NCBI GenBank assembly: GCA_052387695.1
Contig: JBQTIX010000041.1
Location: 13,395-77,394 of the forward strand
Reading direction: 5' to 3'
DNA length: 64,000 bases
Source of the DNA: Panacagrimonas sp052387695
GTDB lineage: Bacteria > Pseudomonadota > Gammaproteobacteria > Nevskiales > Nevskiaceae
Shown one piece after another: positions 26,351 through 35,605 of this stretch. The first letter of the stretch is position 1, and each line of letters opens with the position of its first letter. A model generated the notes under the pieces. That model saw nothing but the letters and a program-made list of their open reading frames with translations, did no database searches and was not told the DNA's origin. A program made the translations under genes and the position numbers.

Positions 26351-26638
26351 ATGGCATTGCGTCCCCTGCATGATCGCGTGATCGTCAAGCGTCTGGAAGA
26401 AGCCAAGACATCCGCGGGTGGAATTCTCATCCCCGATAGCGCCGCCGAGAAGCCCCTCCGCGCCACCGTCGTGTCGGTCGGCCCGGGCAAGCGCTCGGAC
26501 GACGGCAAGATCCACGCCCTCGACGTGAAGGCCGGCGACACGGTCCTGATCGGCAAGTATTCCGGCACCGAAGTGAAGGTTGATGGTGATGACCTCGTCG
26601 TGCTGCGCGAAGACGACATCATGGCCGTGATCGCCTAA
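26351..26638 (+). CDS. groES: Co-chaperonin GroES
   Basis: The 95-residue lid of the GroEL folding chamber. It starts MALRPLHDRVIVKRLEE, has the mobile-loop region EEAKTSAGGILIPDSAAEKP (residues about 16-35) that binds GroEL, and ends DDLVVLREDDIMAVIA. Operon with groL 91 nt downstream, behind a sigma32/CIRCE region. Confidence 0.98.
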   Translation: MALRPLHDRVIVKRLEEAKTSAGGILIPDSAAEKPLRATVVSVGPGKRSDDGKIHALDVKAGDTVLIGKYSGTEVKVDGDDLVVLREDDIMAVIA

Positions 26639-26729
26639 ACAGCGTCCAGCGCCCATCGAACCAAAACCCAAGGAGTGGGCACTCGCTAAGCGATGCCCAC
26701 CTTGAATACAGTTAACGGAGCATAAAAAC

Positions 26730-28391
<1,662 letters not shown>

Positions 28392-28452
28392 AGCGGCCAG
28401 ACCCGTTCCGGCATCCGGATTCGGGTTCACCGTTTACAGGTCGTAGTTTCAG

Positions 28453-28483
28453 ATCGGGGCGCCTTCGGGCGCCCCGATTTTTT
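28453..28483 (+). terminator. Rho-independent terminator of groESL
   Basis: An 11-bp stem (atcggggcgcc / ggcgccccgat) with a ttcg tetraloop is followed by a run of T. It ends 62 nt after the groL stop and closes the groESL transcript; the next gene is on the other strand and ends 20 nt further on. Confidence 0.92.
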
Positions 28484-28502
28484 GGGTGCCGCTGTCGCAA
28501 GC

Positions 28503-29528
28503 TCAACTGTCCTTGCGCTTTCTTGCCCCGATGAGACGTGCCATGGCGCCGCGGCCGGCGCTCAGGCTCTCCCCATAACGGACGATCATGCGCTCGGACT
28601 TCCATCGGCCTTGACGCATGATCTCGGCAGCGCTGAAGTTAGCCGCGAGCAGATCCTGCGCCGCGCCGACACGGGTGCTGTGTCCCGAGATTCGCTCCGG
28701 GTCCATGCCCGCTGCGAGGGCTCGCTGCTTGAAGATGCGAGCGACATCGCGGTCCGATAGCGGGGTGCTGTAGCGATCCGCCTGGTTGGATCGGGGCGTG
28801 GATCTGAACAGGTTTCCGTCGATGATTCCGGCAACGACGATCCAGCGCCGCACGCGCTCAACCGTTTCGGGCGACAGATACTGGAGGACTCCGACACCTT
28901 CCTGGTCGGTCTTGCTGTGTCGCAGGAACACACGTCCGGAATCGTCCGGCTCGACGTGGAAATCTTCAAAGCGCAAAGCGACCAGTTCGGAGCGGCGGAA
29001 CATCGTCTCAAAGGCAAGGCTGATGAGCGCTGCGTCGCGGATATCGCGGGGGACATCCGGCTTCAGGGATTCCAGGATGATCTCGACATCCGCCAGGGTG
29101 AGTCCCTTGGCCTGGCGCTGACGCAGGCTCAGATGTTCGCGACGGAGTCCGCGCCACATCAGGCGGGCTTCCATCGAATCCATGGGCGAAGGGAGTTGCG
29201 CCAGCCGATGCACCACCGCGAGCGTGGCGAGGTAATGATCGAGCGTCGCGCGTTTGCGCCCGGCGGCGACGCGCTCCAGCAAAAAAATTCGGAGGGCCGG
29301 CAAGCTGGCGGGCAAGGCAGCTACGCCGGTTCGGGTGCAGAATTCGGTCCAGATGCGCCAGTCGGCGCGCCAGGTCCGTAAGGTGTTGGGGGCGTAAGCA
29401 AGCTTCAGGTCGTCCGCCAGAGCGCGGAGCCTTTCGACGACTGCGTCGGGTGTCTGAGCAAGCAGCTGCGTGATCGCCTGATCGCGAGCTGGACGGGCTT
29501 CTACAGATTTGGCGCCGTTTAGTTTCAT
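28503..29528 (-). CDS. Cre-like tyrosine recombinase
   Basis: A tyrosine recombinase of 341 residues from the ATG at 29528 (Cre has 343). An N-terminal core-binding domain (about 1-125) precedes the catalytic domain: Arg I in FETMFRRSELVALRFED, the H-x-x-R box SGHSTRVGAA, the Trp/His position in GRWKSERMIV, and the nucleophile Tyr in VRYGESL. The stretch from the H-x-x-R box to the end (SGHSTRVGAAQDLL, MRQGRW, GAMARLI) closely resembles Cre. Another ATG at 29570 lies inside the spacer of the lox-like site upstream; neither ATG has a good ribosome site. The gene lies just outside the duplicated core of the neighbouring prophage. It may be a resident host recombinase or left from an earlier element. 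Confidence 0.92.
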   Translation of the reverse strand: MKLNGAKSVEARPARDQAITQLLAQTPDAVVERLRALADDLKLAYAPNTLRTWRADWRIWTEFCTRTGVAALPASLPALRIFLLERVAAGRKRATLDHYLATLAVVHRLAQLPSPMDSMEARLMWRGLRREHLSLRQRQAKGLTLADVEIILESLKPDVPRDIRDAALISLAFETMFRRSELVALRFEDFHVEPDDSGRVFLRHSKTDQEGVGVLQYLSPETVERVRRWIVVAGIIDGNLFRSTPRSNQADRYSTPLSDRDVARIFKQRALAAGMDPERISGHSTRVGAAQDLLAANFSAAEIMRQGRWKSERMIVRYGESLSAGRGAMARLIGARKRKDS

Positions 29529-29549
29529 CGCGGCAGTATCAATCAAAAT

Positions 29550-29583
29550 GATGGGTCCGACAACTGCCATTGTCGGACGCACC
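29550..29583. other. loxP-like site, left end (attL) of inovirus prophage
   Basis: A 34-bp site of two 13-bp arms around an 8-bp spacer: gatgggtccgaca, actgccat, tgtcggacgcacc. The arms are inverted repeats with 11 of 13 positions matching, 8 perfect next to the spacer. This is the size and layout of loxP. The asymmetric spacer gives direction. It starts 22 nt upstream of the recombinase ATG. The stretch aactgccattgtcggac (29562-29578) is repeated exactly at 35938-35954. Confidence 0.85.
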
Positions 29584-29612
29584 ACAAGGGTCCGTAAACG
29601 CAAGGAGGCGCT

Positions 29613-29843
29613 ATGTCCGCGCGGTCAATCGAGGGGTCAGGAACGAACATTGACGAGATCGTCGAGGCCGTCGCGGCGTTCCTGGGCTCGACCGAGCACG
29701 ACTGTCCGACGTGCGGTCAACGGCTAAGGCCACTCGTCGCGCGGCCTGCGGGCCGCGCTCCGACAGCTACCGCTGCGCTGCGGTCATATCAATCGCCGCC
29801 CGACGCGCCGCATGAAGCCGCGGCCCGACGGATCGGCAATTGA
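29613..29843 (+). CDS. Small CxxC protein at the left end of the prophage, function unknown
   Basis: A 76-residue frame with a strong ribosome site (aaggagg, 4 nt before ATG). The protein starts MSARSIEGSGTNIDEIVEAVAAFLGS, then has DCPTCGQRL, a single C-x2-C knuckle; the C-terminal half is low in complexity and may not be structured. It starts 30 nt inside the prophage. In the circular phage it would follow the repressor in the same direction. No family recognised. Confidence 0.6.
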   Translation: MSARSIEGSGTNIDEIVEAVAAFLGSTEHDCPTCGQRLRPLVARPAGRAPTATAALRSYQSPPDAPHEAAARRIGN

Positions 29844-30025
29844 CATGTCCTCGCTACGCTGGTGAGAGGTGGCTGTCACCAAGCCGGCATACAGCGCCGG
29901 CTCGGCGCCATCCCCCAGGCGAAAAACAGCGTCGGAAGCCCGAGCCACCGCCAGGAACCGATACCAGCGGAAATCGACAAACGGTTGAGCGAGACGATAG
30001 CCTGTGGTCCTTGGAGGTACACGCC

Positions 30026-30229
30026 ATGTCCGATCCGAACGATAACCTTGTGTTGCAACACTTGAGAGCGATCCGCGCAGATCTGAGCCAGCTGCGTGAC
30101 GATATGCGCGAGGTGAAACAGCGCCTGGGTCATATCGAGGAAACGAACGCTTCTCTAAGCCGGCGCATCGATCGAATCGACGAGCGTAGTGACCGAATCG
30201 AGCGACGCCTGGAATTGGTCGACGAGTAA
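30026..30229 (+). CDS. Small coiled-coil protein, function unknown
   Basis: A 67-residue protein MSDPNDNLVLQHLRAIRADLSQL... with heptad pattern (residues 8-65) full of L, I, R and E, predicted as one long coiled coil. The ATG is preceded by ggagg at 9 nt. It converges on zot and ends 7 nt from it. Similar short coiled-coil proteins are scattered in proteobacterial accessory regions; no role is assigned. It may be phage cargo expressed in the lysogen. Confidence 0.7.
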   Translation: MSDPNDNLVLQHLRAIRADLSQLRDDMREVKQRLGHIEETNASLSRRIDRIDERSDRIERRLELVDE

Positions 30230-30236
30230 CGGTCGA

Positions 30237-31376
30237 TCAGAGCGGATCGACGCGTGAGTAGGTCCGCCAGCTGGAACCGGTCCACGGGGCAGACACTTCT
30301 CCGTCGACTTCGCAGACCCAGTTCAAGGGATCGAGGTAGCAGCTTTCCTGCACCTTGACCCTGCGGGTCCCAAGGCTTGATCGCAGAAGCGCGATCCCTG
30401 TGCCGTCTGCCTTCGTCAGAACTCCGAGCACGGTCCAGTTTGGCGCCTGGGGCTTCTCCAGTGGGATTGCCTGGGGTTCGGTGGCTGCGTCGCCGAGCTC
30501 GGCTGTAGCGTGCGCGTTAACGCCTTCTTGCGTGCCTGGTTGGACGGTTGCGCCGAGCGCCGGCCGATCGCTCGCAGGCTCGCGAAGCGGCCGGAGCTCG
30601 GACTTTGTCGTCACTGCGGCGTGGTCGTCGGATGTGCCGAGCTGGCTCATCCGATCGGACGCCCACCACAGAACGACAGGAAAGAGCGCGACACCAGCAA
30701 TGGCAGCGCGTACGGTCCAGCTTTTCCAAACGCTGGCTCTGCCGTCGGCGGCGAGTTCGAGTCCGGCTTCCCCGATTCGCTTGGCCTGGGTGTGGCTGAC
30801 GTAGCAGTTCCACACTTCGGGCTTGTACCGTCCGGCTAGTTTTCGGATCAGTGCGCCTTTGGAGGGTCGCTCGGCTCCTTGGCAGCGCGCGTACACGTCG
30901 ACGCGGAACGATCCCTTGGCGCCCACCTTGGACATCTTCTCGTGGACGTAGGTCGCCTCGATCAGCGCTCGGAGAAAAGCGGGAACGCCGGTCTTGGGGT
31001 CTTGGTCGACGACGACGATTTCGGTCGCTACGCCGGCCTCGCCGACGCGGTGACGATGTTCCTTGAAGAACTTGAGCTCGTTTAACGGCACCTCACTGGC
31101 CTTGATGCCTGCAGGCCAGTACCGCCAAACCTCGTCGATGACGACAACGGCACCGAGCGGGCATAGCTGGATGAATTCTTGAGGCGTGCAATCGCGCGGT
31201 ATCTCTACCAGTTGCTCGGGCTTTAGCCCGTCGCAGACGATGCCGAGAGCGGTGTCGTTCAGACTGAGATTGTGAGCGACGATACGGCCGCTTTTGAGCG
31301 CGGGAATGACGACGTTCTCGACGACGGAATAGGATTTCCCAGAACCTGGGAGACCGGTGTAGCAAATGATGCTCAT
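30237..31376 (-). CDS. Zot/gene I-like phage assembly ATPase
   Basis: A 379-residue inner-membrane ATPase that, by family, drives extrusion of filamentous phage through the envelope. Walker A GLPGSGKSYS at residues 8-17, Walker B VVVIDEVWRYWP near 75-86, one membrane helix (about 225-243, IAGVALFPVVLWWAS) and a periplasmic C-terminal domain with two cysteines near the end. Last gene of the phage assembly block, 8 nt after the gVI-like gene. Confidence 0.93.
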   Translation of the reverse strand: MSIICYTGLPGSGKSYSVVENVVIPALKSGRIVAHNLSLNDTALGIVCDGLKPEQLVEIPRDCTPQEFIQLCPLGAVVVIDEVWRYWPAGIKASEVPLNELKFFKEHRHRVGEAGVATEIVVVDQDPKTGVPAFLRALIEATYVHEKMSKVGAKGSFRVDVYARCQGAERPSKGALIRKLAGRYKPEVWNCYVSHTQAKRIGEAGLELAADGRASVWKSWTVRAAIAGVALFPVVLWWASDRMSQLGTSDDHAAVTTKSELRPLREPASDRPALGATVQPGTQEGVNAHATAELGDAATEPQAIPLEKPQAPNWTVLGVLTKADGTGIALLRSSLGTRRVKVQESCYLDPLNWVCEVDGEVSAPWTGSSWRTYSRVDPL

Positions 31377-31384
31377 GGGTTTGA

Positions 31385-31678
31385 TCAGCCTATGAACGGG
31401 ATGCGCCGTAGCAGAAAGCGTGCGAGTAGTGCGCTGCCGACAAGGGTGATACCGACATCGAGCGCGGCGAGGTTGACAAAGAAGCCGGCACCTGCGAATG
31501 CGTTTGCAGCTTGTGCGTTCCAGACAGAGACGGCTTCGGGCGCCGGAATCACCTCAATCACCGACGCAAGGGCTTCGAGGAGCTCCGACCATACTTTTTT
31601 CGGGACGTACAACAAGACATCGAGCAGGAAGTTTCCGAGATCCTCGATGCCTTGGATGATGTTTGATGCAAGGCTCAT
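31385..31678 (-). CDS. Inovirus minor coat protein, gene VI-like (DUF2523 type)
   Basis: A 97-residue hydrophobic protein with three likely membrane segments: IEDLGNFLLDVLLYVP, a middle AANAFAGAGFFVNLAAL and a final VGITLVGSALLARFLLRRI. Size, hydrophobicity and position between gIII and gI/zot match gene VI of inoviruses, which caps the virion end with pIII. Starts 3 nt after the gIII stop. Confidence 0.85.
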   Translation of the reverse strand: MSLASNIIQGIEDLGNFLLDVLLYVPKKVWSELLEALASVIEVIPAPEAVSVWNAQAANAFAGAGFFVNLAALDVGITLVGSALLARFLLRRIPFIG

Positions 31679-31681
31679 CGG

Positions 31682-32983
31682 TTACGCCTTGAAGAACACG
31701 ATAATGGCGACAAGGGCAAACATCGCGAGGAAGAACCCTCGAATGACGCCGCCGAATTGCTGGGCGAGCTGGCAATGCGCGTCGATAGTGAAGCTTGTTC
31801 CAAGTGCGTTGAAGCTGGATGTCGGACACGCGCCGCCGCTTGGGATGACCGCACCGAGGTTGTTAATCGACGTGGCGATTTGAGAGGCAGCAACTCGGGT
31901 TTGAAAGCTGGCGACGGATTCCGCGAATCCAGGTACGTCATCAAGCACGGAGAAATTCGCGGAGCAGTCTTCGCCTTCTTCGCACTCTCCGCTGGGTTGT
32001 TCTTCTTCTTCTTCGTCACAGGCTTCGCCGGGTTCGCACACGCCGTCGTTGTCGTCATCGCCTGGAACGTTGTTAAAGCAGTCCTCGCCGATTTCACAAT
32101 TCCCATCACCGTCGTCGTCTCCGGGTACGGTGCCACCGCCGCCGCTTCCTGGGCCGCCGGCATCGGGTCCGGTGGGATTTCCGGGCGTGGTGGTGCTGCC
32201 GTTCATCGTGTTTTGGTTGTAGTAGTGGTTTGTCTGAACGTTGATGTAGTCGTTAACGATCATGTCGGCGGATGCAGGCAAATTCGGAACGCCTGCGTTT
32301 GGCGCCTGCGGCGATTGGGTGTTATCGAACAGGCCGGTTACACAAACGCCTTGACCGCCGCTGGTCCTGGCACATTGACCGTTTGAAAGTGAGGCGACGC
32401 AGATGCGTTCGCCGTTGAACGTGCCGCACTGCGTGTCTTCGGAGTACTCACCGCCACCAGTAGGTGAGCCAAGGCCCGATGTCGTCGCACCGCAACTGGC
32501 GCCTGTCGATTGATAGCCACCACCGCCGCCGCCAAGAGACGGAAACATGATTCCGTAGGTACGCCTGTACGTACATTTATTTTGGCAAATGGTGTCGGGT
32601 GCATTGGTGCCCGAGAGACCGACTTCTATCTCAGTGCCTTCCGGCGACCCGCATACTCCGGTCACGCACTGCTGGGTAACGGCAAAATTTGTCGACCCTG
32701 TATTTCCACTGCTCGGATTAGAGAAGATGCCGGGGCAGTGCAGCGTTGTGGAATTTACCGCGGCGCAGGGTCCGGAAAGTCGATACCTAGCGTTCGGCAG
32801 TGTGATTTCCATTGCTCGGCACGAAGCGGCCGCTTCAGGCGTGGGCAGCTGAGTGCACAAAGTCGAGATGTTGTAGACCTTGGACAATCCCGACGCGCAA
32901 TTTGCAAGTTGCGCGCGTGCAGTCTGGCTCGAGAGCGCGAGGAAGACGATGACTACTAATCGAGATGCACGAAGGCCGCCCAT
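31682..32983 (-). CDS. Inovirus adsorption protein, gene III-like
   Basis: A 433-residue virion-tip protein with signal peptide (MGGLRASRLVVIVFLALSSQTARA), a cysteine-rich N-terminal part, a glycine-rich linker (about 250-290) and a C-terminal membrane anchor (FFLAMFALVAIIVFF) as in pIII. Between linker and anchor lie Asp/Glu/Cys-rich repeats (GDDDGDGNCEIGEDC, GDDDNDGVCEPGEAC) like thrombospondin type-3 calcium repeats. pIII binds the host pilus or receptor. The start at 32983 gives a proper signal peptide; in-frame codons upstream do not look coding. Confidence 0.85.
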   Translation of the reverse strand: MGGLRASRLVVIVFLALSSQTARAQLANCASGLSKVYNISTLCTQLPTPEAAASCRAMEITLPNARYRLSGPCAAVNSTTLHCPGIFSNPSSGNTGSTNFAVTQQCVTGVCGSPEGTEIEVGLSGTNAPDTICQNKCTYRRTYGIMFPSLGGGGGGYQSTGASCGATTSGLGSPTGGGEYSEDTQCGTFNGERICVASLSNGQCARTSGGQGVCVTGLFDNTQSPQAPNAGVPNLPASADMIVNDYINVQTNHYYNQNTMNGSTTTPGNPTGPDAGGPGSGGGGTVPGDDDGDGNCEIGEDCFNNVPGDDDNDGVCEPGEACDEEEEEQPSGECEEGEDCSANFSVLDDVPGFAESVASFQTRVAASQIATSINNLGAVIPSGGACPTSSFNALGTSFTIDAHCQLAQQFGGVIRGFFLAMFALVAIIVFFKA

Positions 32984-33033
32984 GCGATCGCCGCTCCGAA
33001 GATGAAGAAGGAGAAGTAGTAGAAGTCGGCCAT
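32956..33033 (-). CDS. Tiny membrane protein (25 aa), candidate gVII/gIX-type minor coat
   Basis: The frame MADFYYFSFFIFGAAIAWAAFVHLD is a single hydrophobic segment. Its end overlaps the start of gIII by 28 nt. Filamentous phages encode two such tiny tip proteins (pVII 33 residues, pIX 32 residues in M13) near gVIII, so size and place fit. No strong ribosome site is visible; expression may depend on coupling. Confidence 0.55.
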   Translation of the reverse strand: MADFYYFSFFIFGAAIAWAAFVHLD

Positions 33034-33056
33034 TTTTTCGGGTCGTCGTTCGATCA

Positions 33057-33078
33057 GGGGCAGGCTGCACCCTGCCCC
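33057..33078 (-). terminator. Hairpin after the major coat gene
   Basis: Perfect 8-bp stem ggggcagg / cctgcccc with a 6-nt loop, 15 nt past the gVIII stop. There is no T-run on the transcribed side, so it is probably a partial terminator or 3' stabiliser that raises gVIII mRNA over the downstream genes, as in other inoviruses. Confidence 0.6.
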
Positions 33079-33092
33079 GTCACGATTGACGC

Positions 33093-33323
33093 TCAGGCTC
33101 CGCGGACGGCGCTGGTGAGCATCTTGACGCCGCGCCATACGACGTAGACGGTGACGATCGCAGCACCAATGGCAACAAGTCCGGTGCTCACGTCGTCCCA
33201 ATCGACGGCGCTGGTGAGGCTGGCGTAACTCGTTTGCGCGTAGACCATCGCGGGGGTGATGGTCGCGAGCGCGGCGAGAACGGGTGCAACGATGGATGCG
33301 GTACGACGTTTAATGAGCTGCAT
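33093..33323 (-). CDS. Inovirus major coat protein, gene VIII-like
   Basis: A 76-residue precursor with a basic start and signal peptide (MQLIKRRTASIVAPVLAALATITPAMVYA), leaving a mature coat of about 47 residues: acidic-polar segment TSAVDWDDVS, membrane helix TGLVAIGAAIVTVYVVW and basic tail RGVKMLTSAVRGA that contacts phage DNA. This is the textbook layout of pVIII. Confidence 0.9.
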   Translation of the reverse strand: MQLIKRRTASIVAPVLAALATITPAMVYAQTSYASLTSAVDWDDVSTGLVAIGAAIVTVYVVWRGVKMLTSAVRGA

Positions 33324-33390
33324 GGTTGACTCCGATTTGTGCGGCCCGGTAGGTGAAAGCGCGCGATGGGCCAGTTCGCACGCCTGTGTG

Positions 33391-33768
33391 TTAGGCGGTC
33401 CGCACCGCTCGGATGATGATTCGGACGCCGAAGACGATCAGGAGACCGGTTGCGATGACGACGAAGCCAGCGGCGAACGCGTCGCGTAGTCGTTGTTGGC
33501 TCAGGGTGGTGATGTCGAACGGCTCAGGCTCAGCGGGAAGAAACGCGTCGCCGAGCATCACCAAATGGTAGTCGTCCGGGAGGACCAGCCCACATTGGAC
33601 ATATCCGGTTTTTCCGTCTGCTTGCGTGAAGTACAGCTCAAAACCTTGGTGCGAACACATATCGACAGGATTGATATGGACGTCAATCGCTTGTGCAAAT
33701 TCCATTGCGAAGGCGAGCACTACGACGAAAAAGAAGCCGCCCAAGAACCCGAGCAGGTTGCGAGTCAC
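33391..33768 (-). CDS. Inovirus membrane protein of unknown function
   Basis: A 125-residue protein with an N-terminal signal or membrane helix (LLGFLGGFFFVVVLAFAM), a short exported part with two cysteines (MCSHQGFELYF, GYVQCGLVLP) and a C-terminal membrane helix (FVVIATGLLIVFGVRIII). The GTG start overlaps the gV stop (gtga). In Xanthomonas-type inoviruses a gene of unknown role sits at this place between gV and gVIII. Confidence 0.8.
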   Translation of the reverse strand: MTRNLLGFLGGFFFVVVLAFAMEFAQAIDVHINPVDMCSHQGFELYFTQADGKTGYVQCGLVLPDDYHLVMLGDAFLPAEPEPFDITTLSQQRLRDAFAAGFVVIATGLLIVFGVRIIIRAVRTA

Positions 33769-34070
33769 GCAGGCGCCTTTGCGGCAGGTCCGATGATGCG
33801 CAAGACGCGAGGTCTGGCCTGTCCTTTGGCGTTTGGATTGATCTCGACTTCCATCTGTACTTCCGACGGGAGCTTGATCGCGGCGAGTTGCTTGACAAGA
33901 TCGGAGTTGTCGCCGCTGAGCTTGCCGGCTTCGAAGCCACAGCGATCAGGATTGGCCTGCGATTGCTGCACGGTGAATACGGATGTGAAGCGGCGAATCT
34001 CGCCGGTCTTTTCGTCGGGTATGTCGTAGTAGCGTGCGCCGATGACTTGTGCGGTTGTAATAAATTTCAT
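33765..34070 (-). CDS. Inovirus single-stranded DNA-binding protein, gene V-like
   Basis: A 101-residue small OB-fold-type protein starting MKFITTAQVIGARYYDIPDEKTGEIRRFTSVFTVQ. By position directly after the replication gene and by size it is the gV protein that coats phage ssDNA before export. Sequence similarity within this family is low, so the call rests on gene order, size and strand pattern. Confidence 0.83.
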   Translation of the reverse strand: MKFITTAQVIGARYYDIPDEKTGEIRRFTSVFTVQQSQANPDRCGFEAGKLSGDNSDLVKQLAAIKLPSEVQMEVEINPNAKGQARPRVLRIIGPAAKAPA

Positions 34071-34079
34071 TGGTGATCC

Positions 34080-35069
34080 TCATGCCGCCCGCTTGAGTTG
34101 TTCCCATGAATCGACCGGGCGGGCGTTTACCGGTCGGGGTCGGAAGGTGACGATCTTTCGGGCGTGGAGGTCGGCTTTGCCGACGCCGAGGCCAGCGAGG
34201 TAGCGTTGATGACGAATCCACGTTGCGCTGCTCATGCGCTCGCGCGCGCCGTCAGGGCCGAGTGCCTTGACGAGACCCCAGGTGCCGATGAGTGCACGGC
34301 CGAGGCGAGGTCCGTAGGTCTTGACGATGAGTTCGAGCAGCTGCTGTTCGTCAGTGATTGCGATGTCGGGGGGGAGAATCTTCCGAGCGAAGTGGCTGTA
34401 GATCACCATTGCTTGTTCCTCGGTCATGTCTGTGACCTTCAGGCGGCATCGCCGCATGTATTGGTTTCTGATGCGAACTTCCAGGCGTAGAAGCCTATGA
34501 GCGAGTTCGACGTGTTCTTGGGGTTCGCGGACCTTGCCGGCGCGGGCTTGCCGGGCAAGGTGGGGGCCTTTCATGTAGGCGACCGCTGACCAGAGGTCGG
34601 AGCCGGGGTTCCAGTAGCAGCCGTTGTTTTTGCTGCTGACCTTGAGGTGTCCGCCAGAGACGTGTCGAAGGGTGTCGAGCGCTTCGGCGACGTGTGGACC
34701 GCAGTCGTAGTTCTGGGTTAGATCGAGCCGGGTGCACTTCCAGGCAATAGCGGGAGGCAGTCTGACGTTGAGCAGCTTGCCCGCGGCCTCGATCATGGAT
34801 CTACAACACGCTGATGGGTCGCCGGAGCCGAAGACGTTGGAATCGCCCATGACTCGAGCGGGTGAGCCTTCAATGGTGATGGCGCCGAGAGACAGGCCAA
34901 CGGTTACGCGATGGGTGTCGGTGGTCTTGTCGCGTGGCCACCACATGGAGACGAGCTCGCCGCCTTTGATCTTTTCGCAGTGGGTGCGTCCCTGGGTGCA
35001 ACGGTCGAGAAGGACTCGATCGTCGTCGTTGCGGAGTTCGTACCGGAGGGTTAGCCAGTCCACGAGCAT
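34080..35069 (-). CDS. Inovirus replication initiation protein, gene II-like (phage X/CRI family)
   Basis: A 329-residue rolling-circle initiator expected to nick the plus-strand origin. The start MLVDWLTLRY, the WKCTRLDLTQNYD block and the later LLRLEVRIRNQYMRRCRLK block follow the pII/Rep pattern of filamentous phages; tyrosines in the last third (VIYSHFARK, QRYLAGLG) are candidates for the nicking residue. It starts 3 nt after the preceding small gene. The phage origin was not located. Confidence 0.87.
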   Translation of the reverse strand: MLVDWLTLRYELRNDDDRVLLDRCTQGRTHCEKIKGGELVSMWWPRDKTTDTHRVTVGLSLGAITIEGSPARVMGDSNVFGSGDPSACCRSMIEAAGKLLNVRLPPAIAWKCTRLDLTQNYDCGPHVAEALDTLRHVSGGHLKVSSKNNGCYWNPGSDLWSAVAYMKGPHLARQARAGKVREPQEHVELAHRLLRLEVRIRNQYMRRCRLKVTDMTEEQAMVIYSHFARKILPPDIAITDEQQLLELIVKTYGPRLGRALIGTWGLVKALGPDGARERMSSATWIRHQRYLAGLGVGKADLHARKIVTFRPRPVNARPVDSWEQLKRAA

Positions 35070-35072
35070 GGC

Positions 35073-35516
35073 TCAGGCAACCGTTTCCGGGGTGAGTCCT
35101 GAATCGCGGAAGTCCCTATAGTTGGTACTTTGTCCGGGGGGGCTTCCGAGGGTGTTTTGATCACCCATGATCATTTGTCCGGGTAATACAGCGGACCCGG
35201 ACGAAAATCCGTCAGATCGATTGGCCGTAGAGACAGCGGAAAGACAAGCCCGAAAGAAGGAGCCTTGGCATACGGGCTGGCGGTTGCTGCCAATGCCGTC
35301 ACCGTCGCGATAGGCCCACTTGCCAGCAATCAGGAACCGGATGGTGCCGCAGCTCCGACAGACCTCACGGCCTTCATGCGCCGGAGCGAAGGAGTGGGGA
35401 AATCCGAAATCGGACTGGGAATGAACAACCAGGGCGGCGCGGTTGCGCTGAACAAGCGCGTCAGCGGGGGGCCGAACCGTGCCGCCCGGTTGATTGAAAT
35501 GATTGGTGTGACTCAT
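35073..35516 (-). CDS. Putative early inovirus protein with CxxC, function unknown
   Basis: A 147-residue frame from ATG 35516 (gcggggg upstream) to a stop 3 nt before the gII start, so it would be first in the phage rightmost operon. It contains EVCRSCGTIRFL, a zinc-knuckle-like pair, and no membrane segment. The composition is less convincingly coding than its neighbours. No family recognised; it may be a real early protein or a leader region. Confidence 0.5.
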   Translation of the reverse strand: MSHTNHFNQPGGTVRPPADALVQRNRAALVVHSQSDFGFPHSFAPAHEGREVCRSCGTIRFLIAGKWAYRDGDGIGSNRQPVCQGSFFRACLSAVSTANRSDGFSSGSAVLPGQMIMGDQNTLGSPPGQSTNYRDFRDSGLTPETVA

Positions 35517-35530
35517 GTGGCCCCCGCCTG

Positions 35531-35560
35531 TTAGCAACGCCTAAGGCTAGGCATCGCTAA
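35531..35560. promoter_or_regulatory. 30-bp dyad, candidate operator of the phage repressor
   Basis: ttagcaacgccta, 4-nt centre aggc, taggcatcgctaa: 13-bp inverted arms that match at 11 positions. It lies between the divergent early operon and the repressor gene. A further half-like element attgcctaac sits at about 35578-35587. Position and symmetry are those of an operator controlling both promoters. Confidence 0.65.
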
Positions 35561-35605
35561 ATAGGAGTTGCAATAGCATTGCCTAACAGCTACGGGAGAT
35601 AAACG

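Noticed and set aside
30355..30804. Plus-strand frames opposite zot and gIII
   Set aside because: Antisense to coherent phage genes with fixed order and overlaps.
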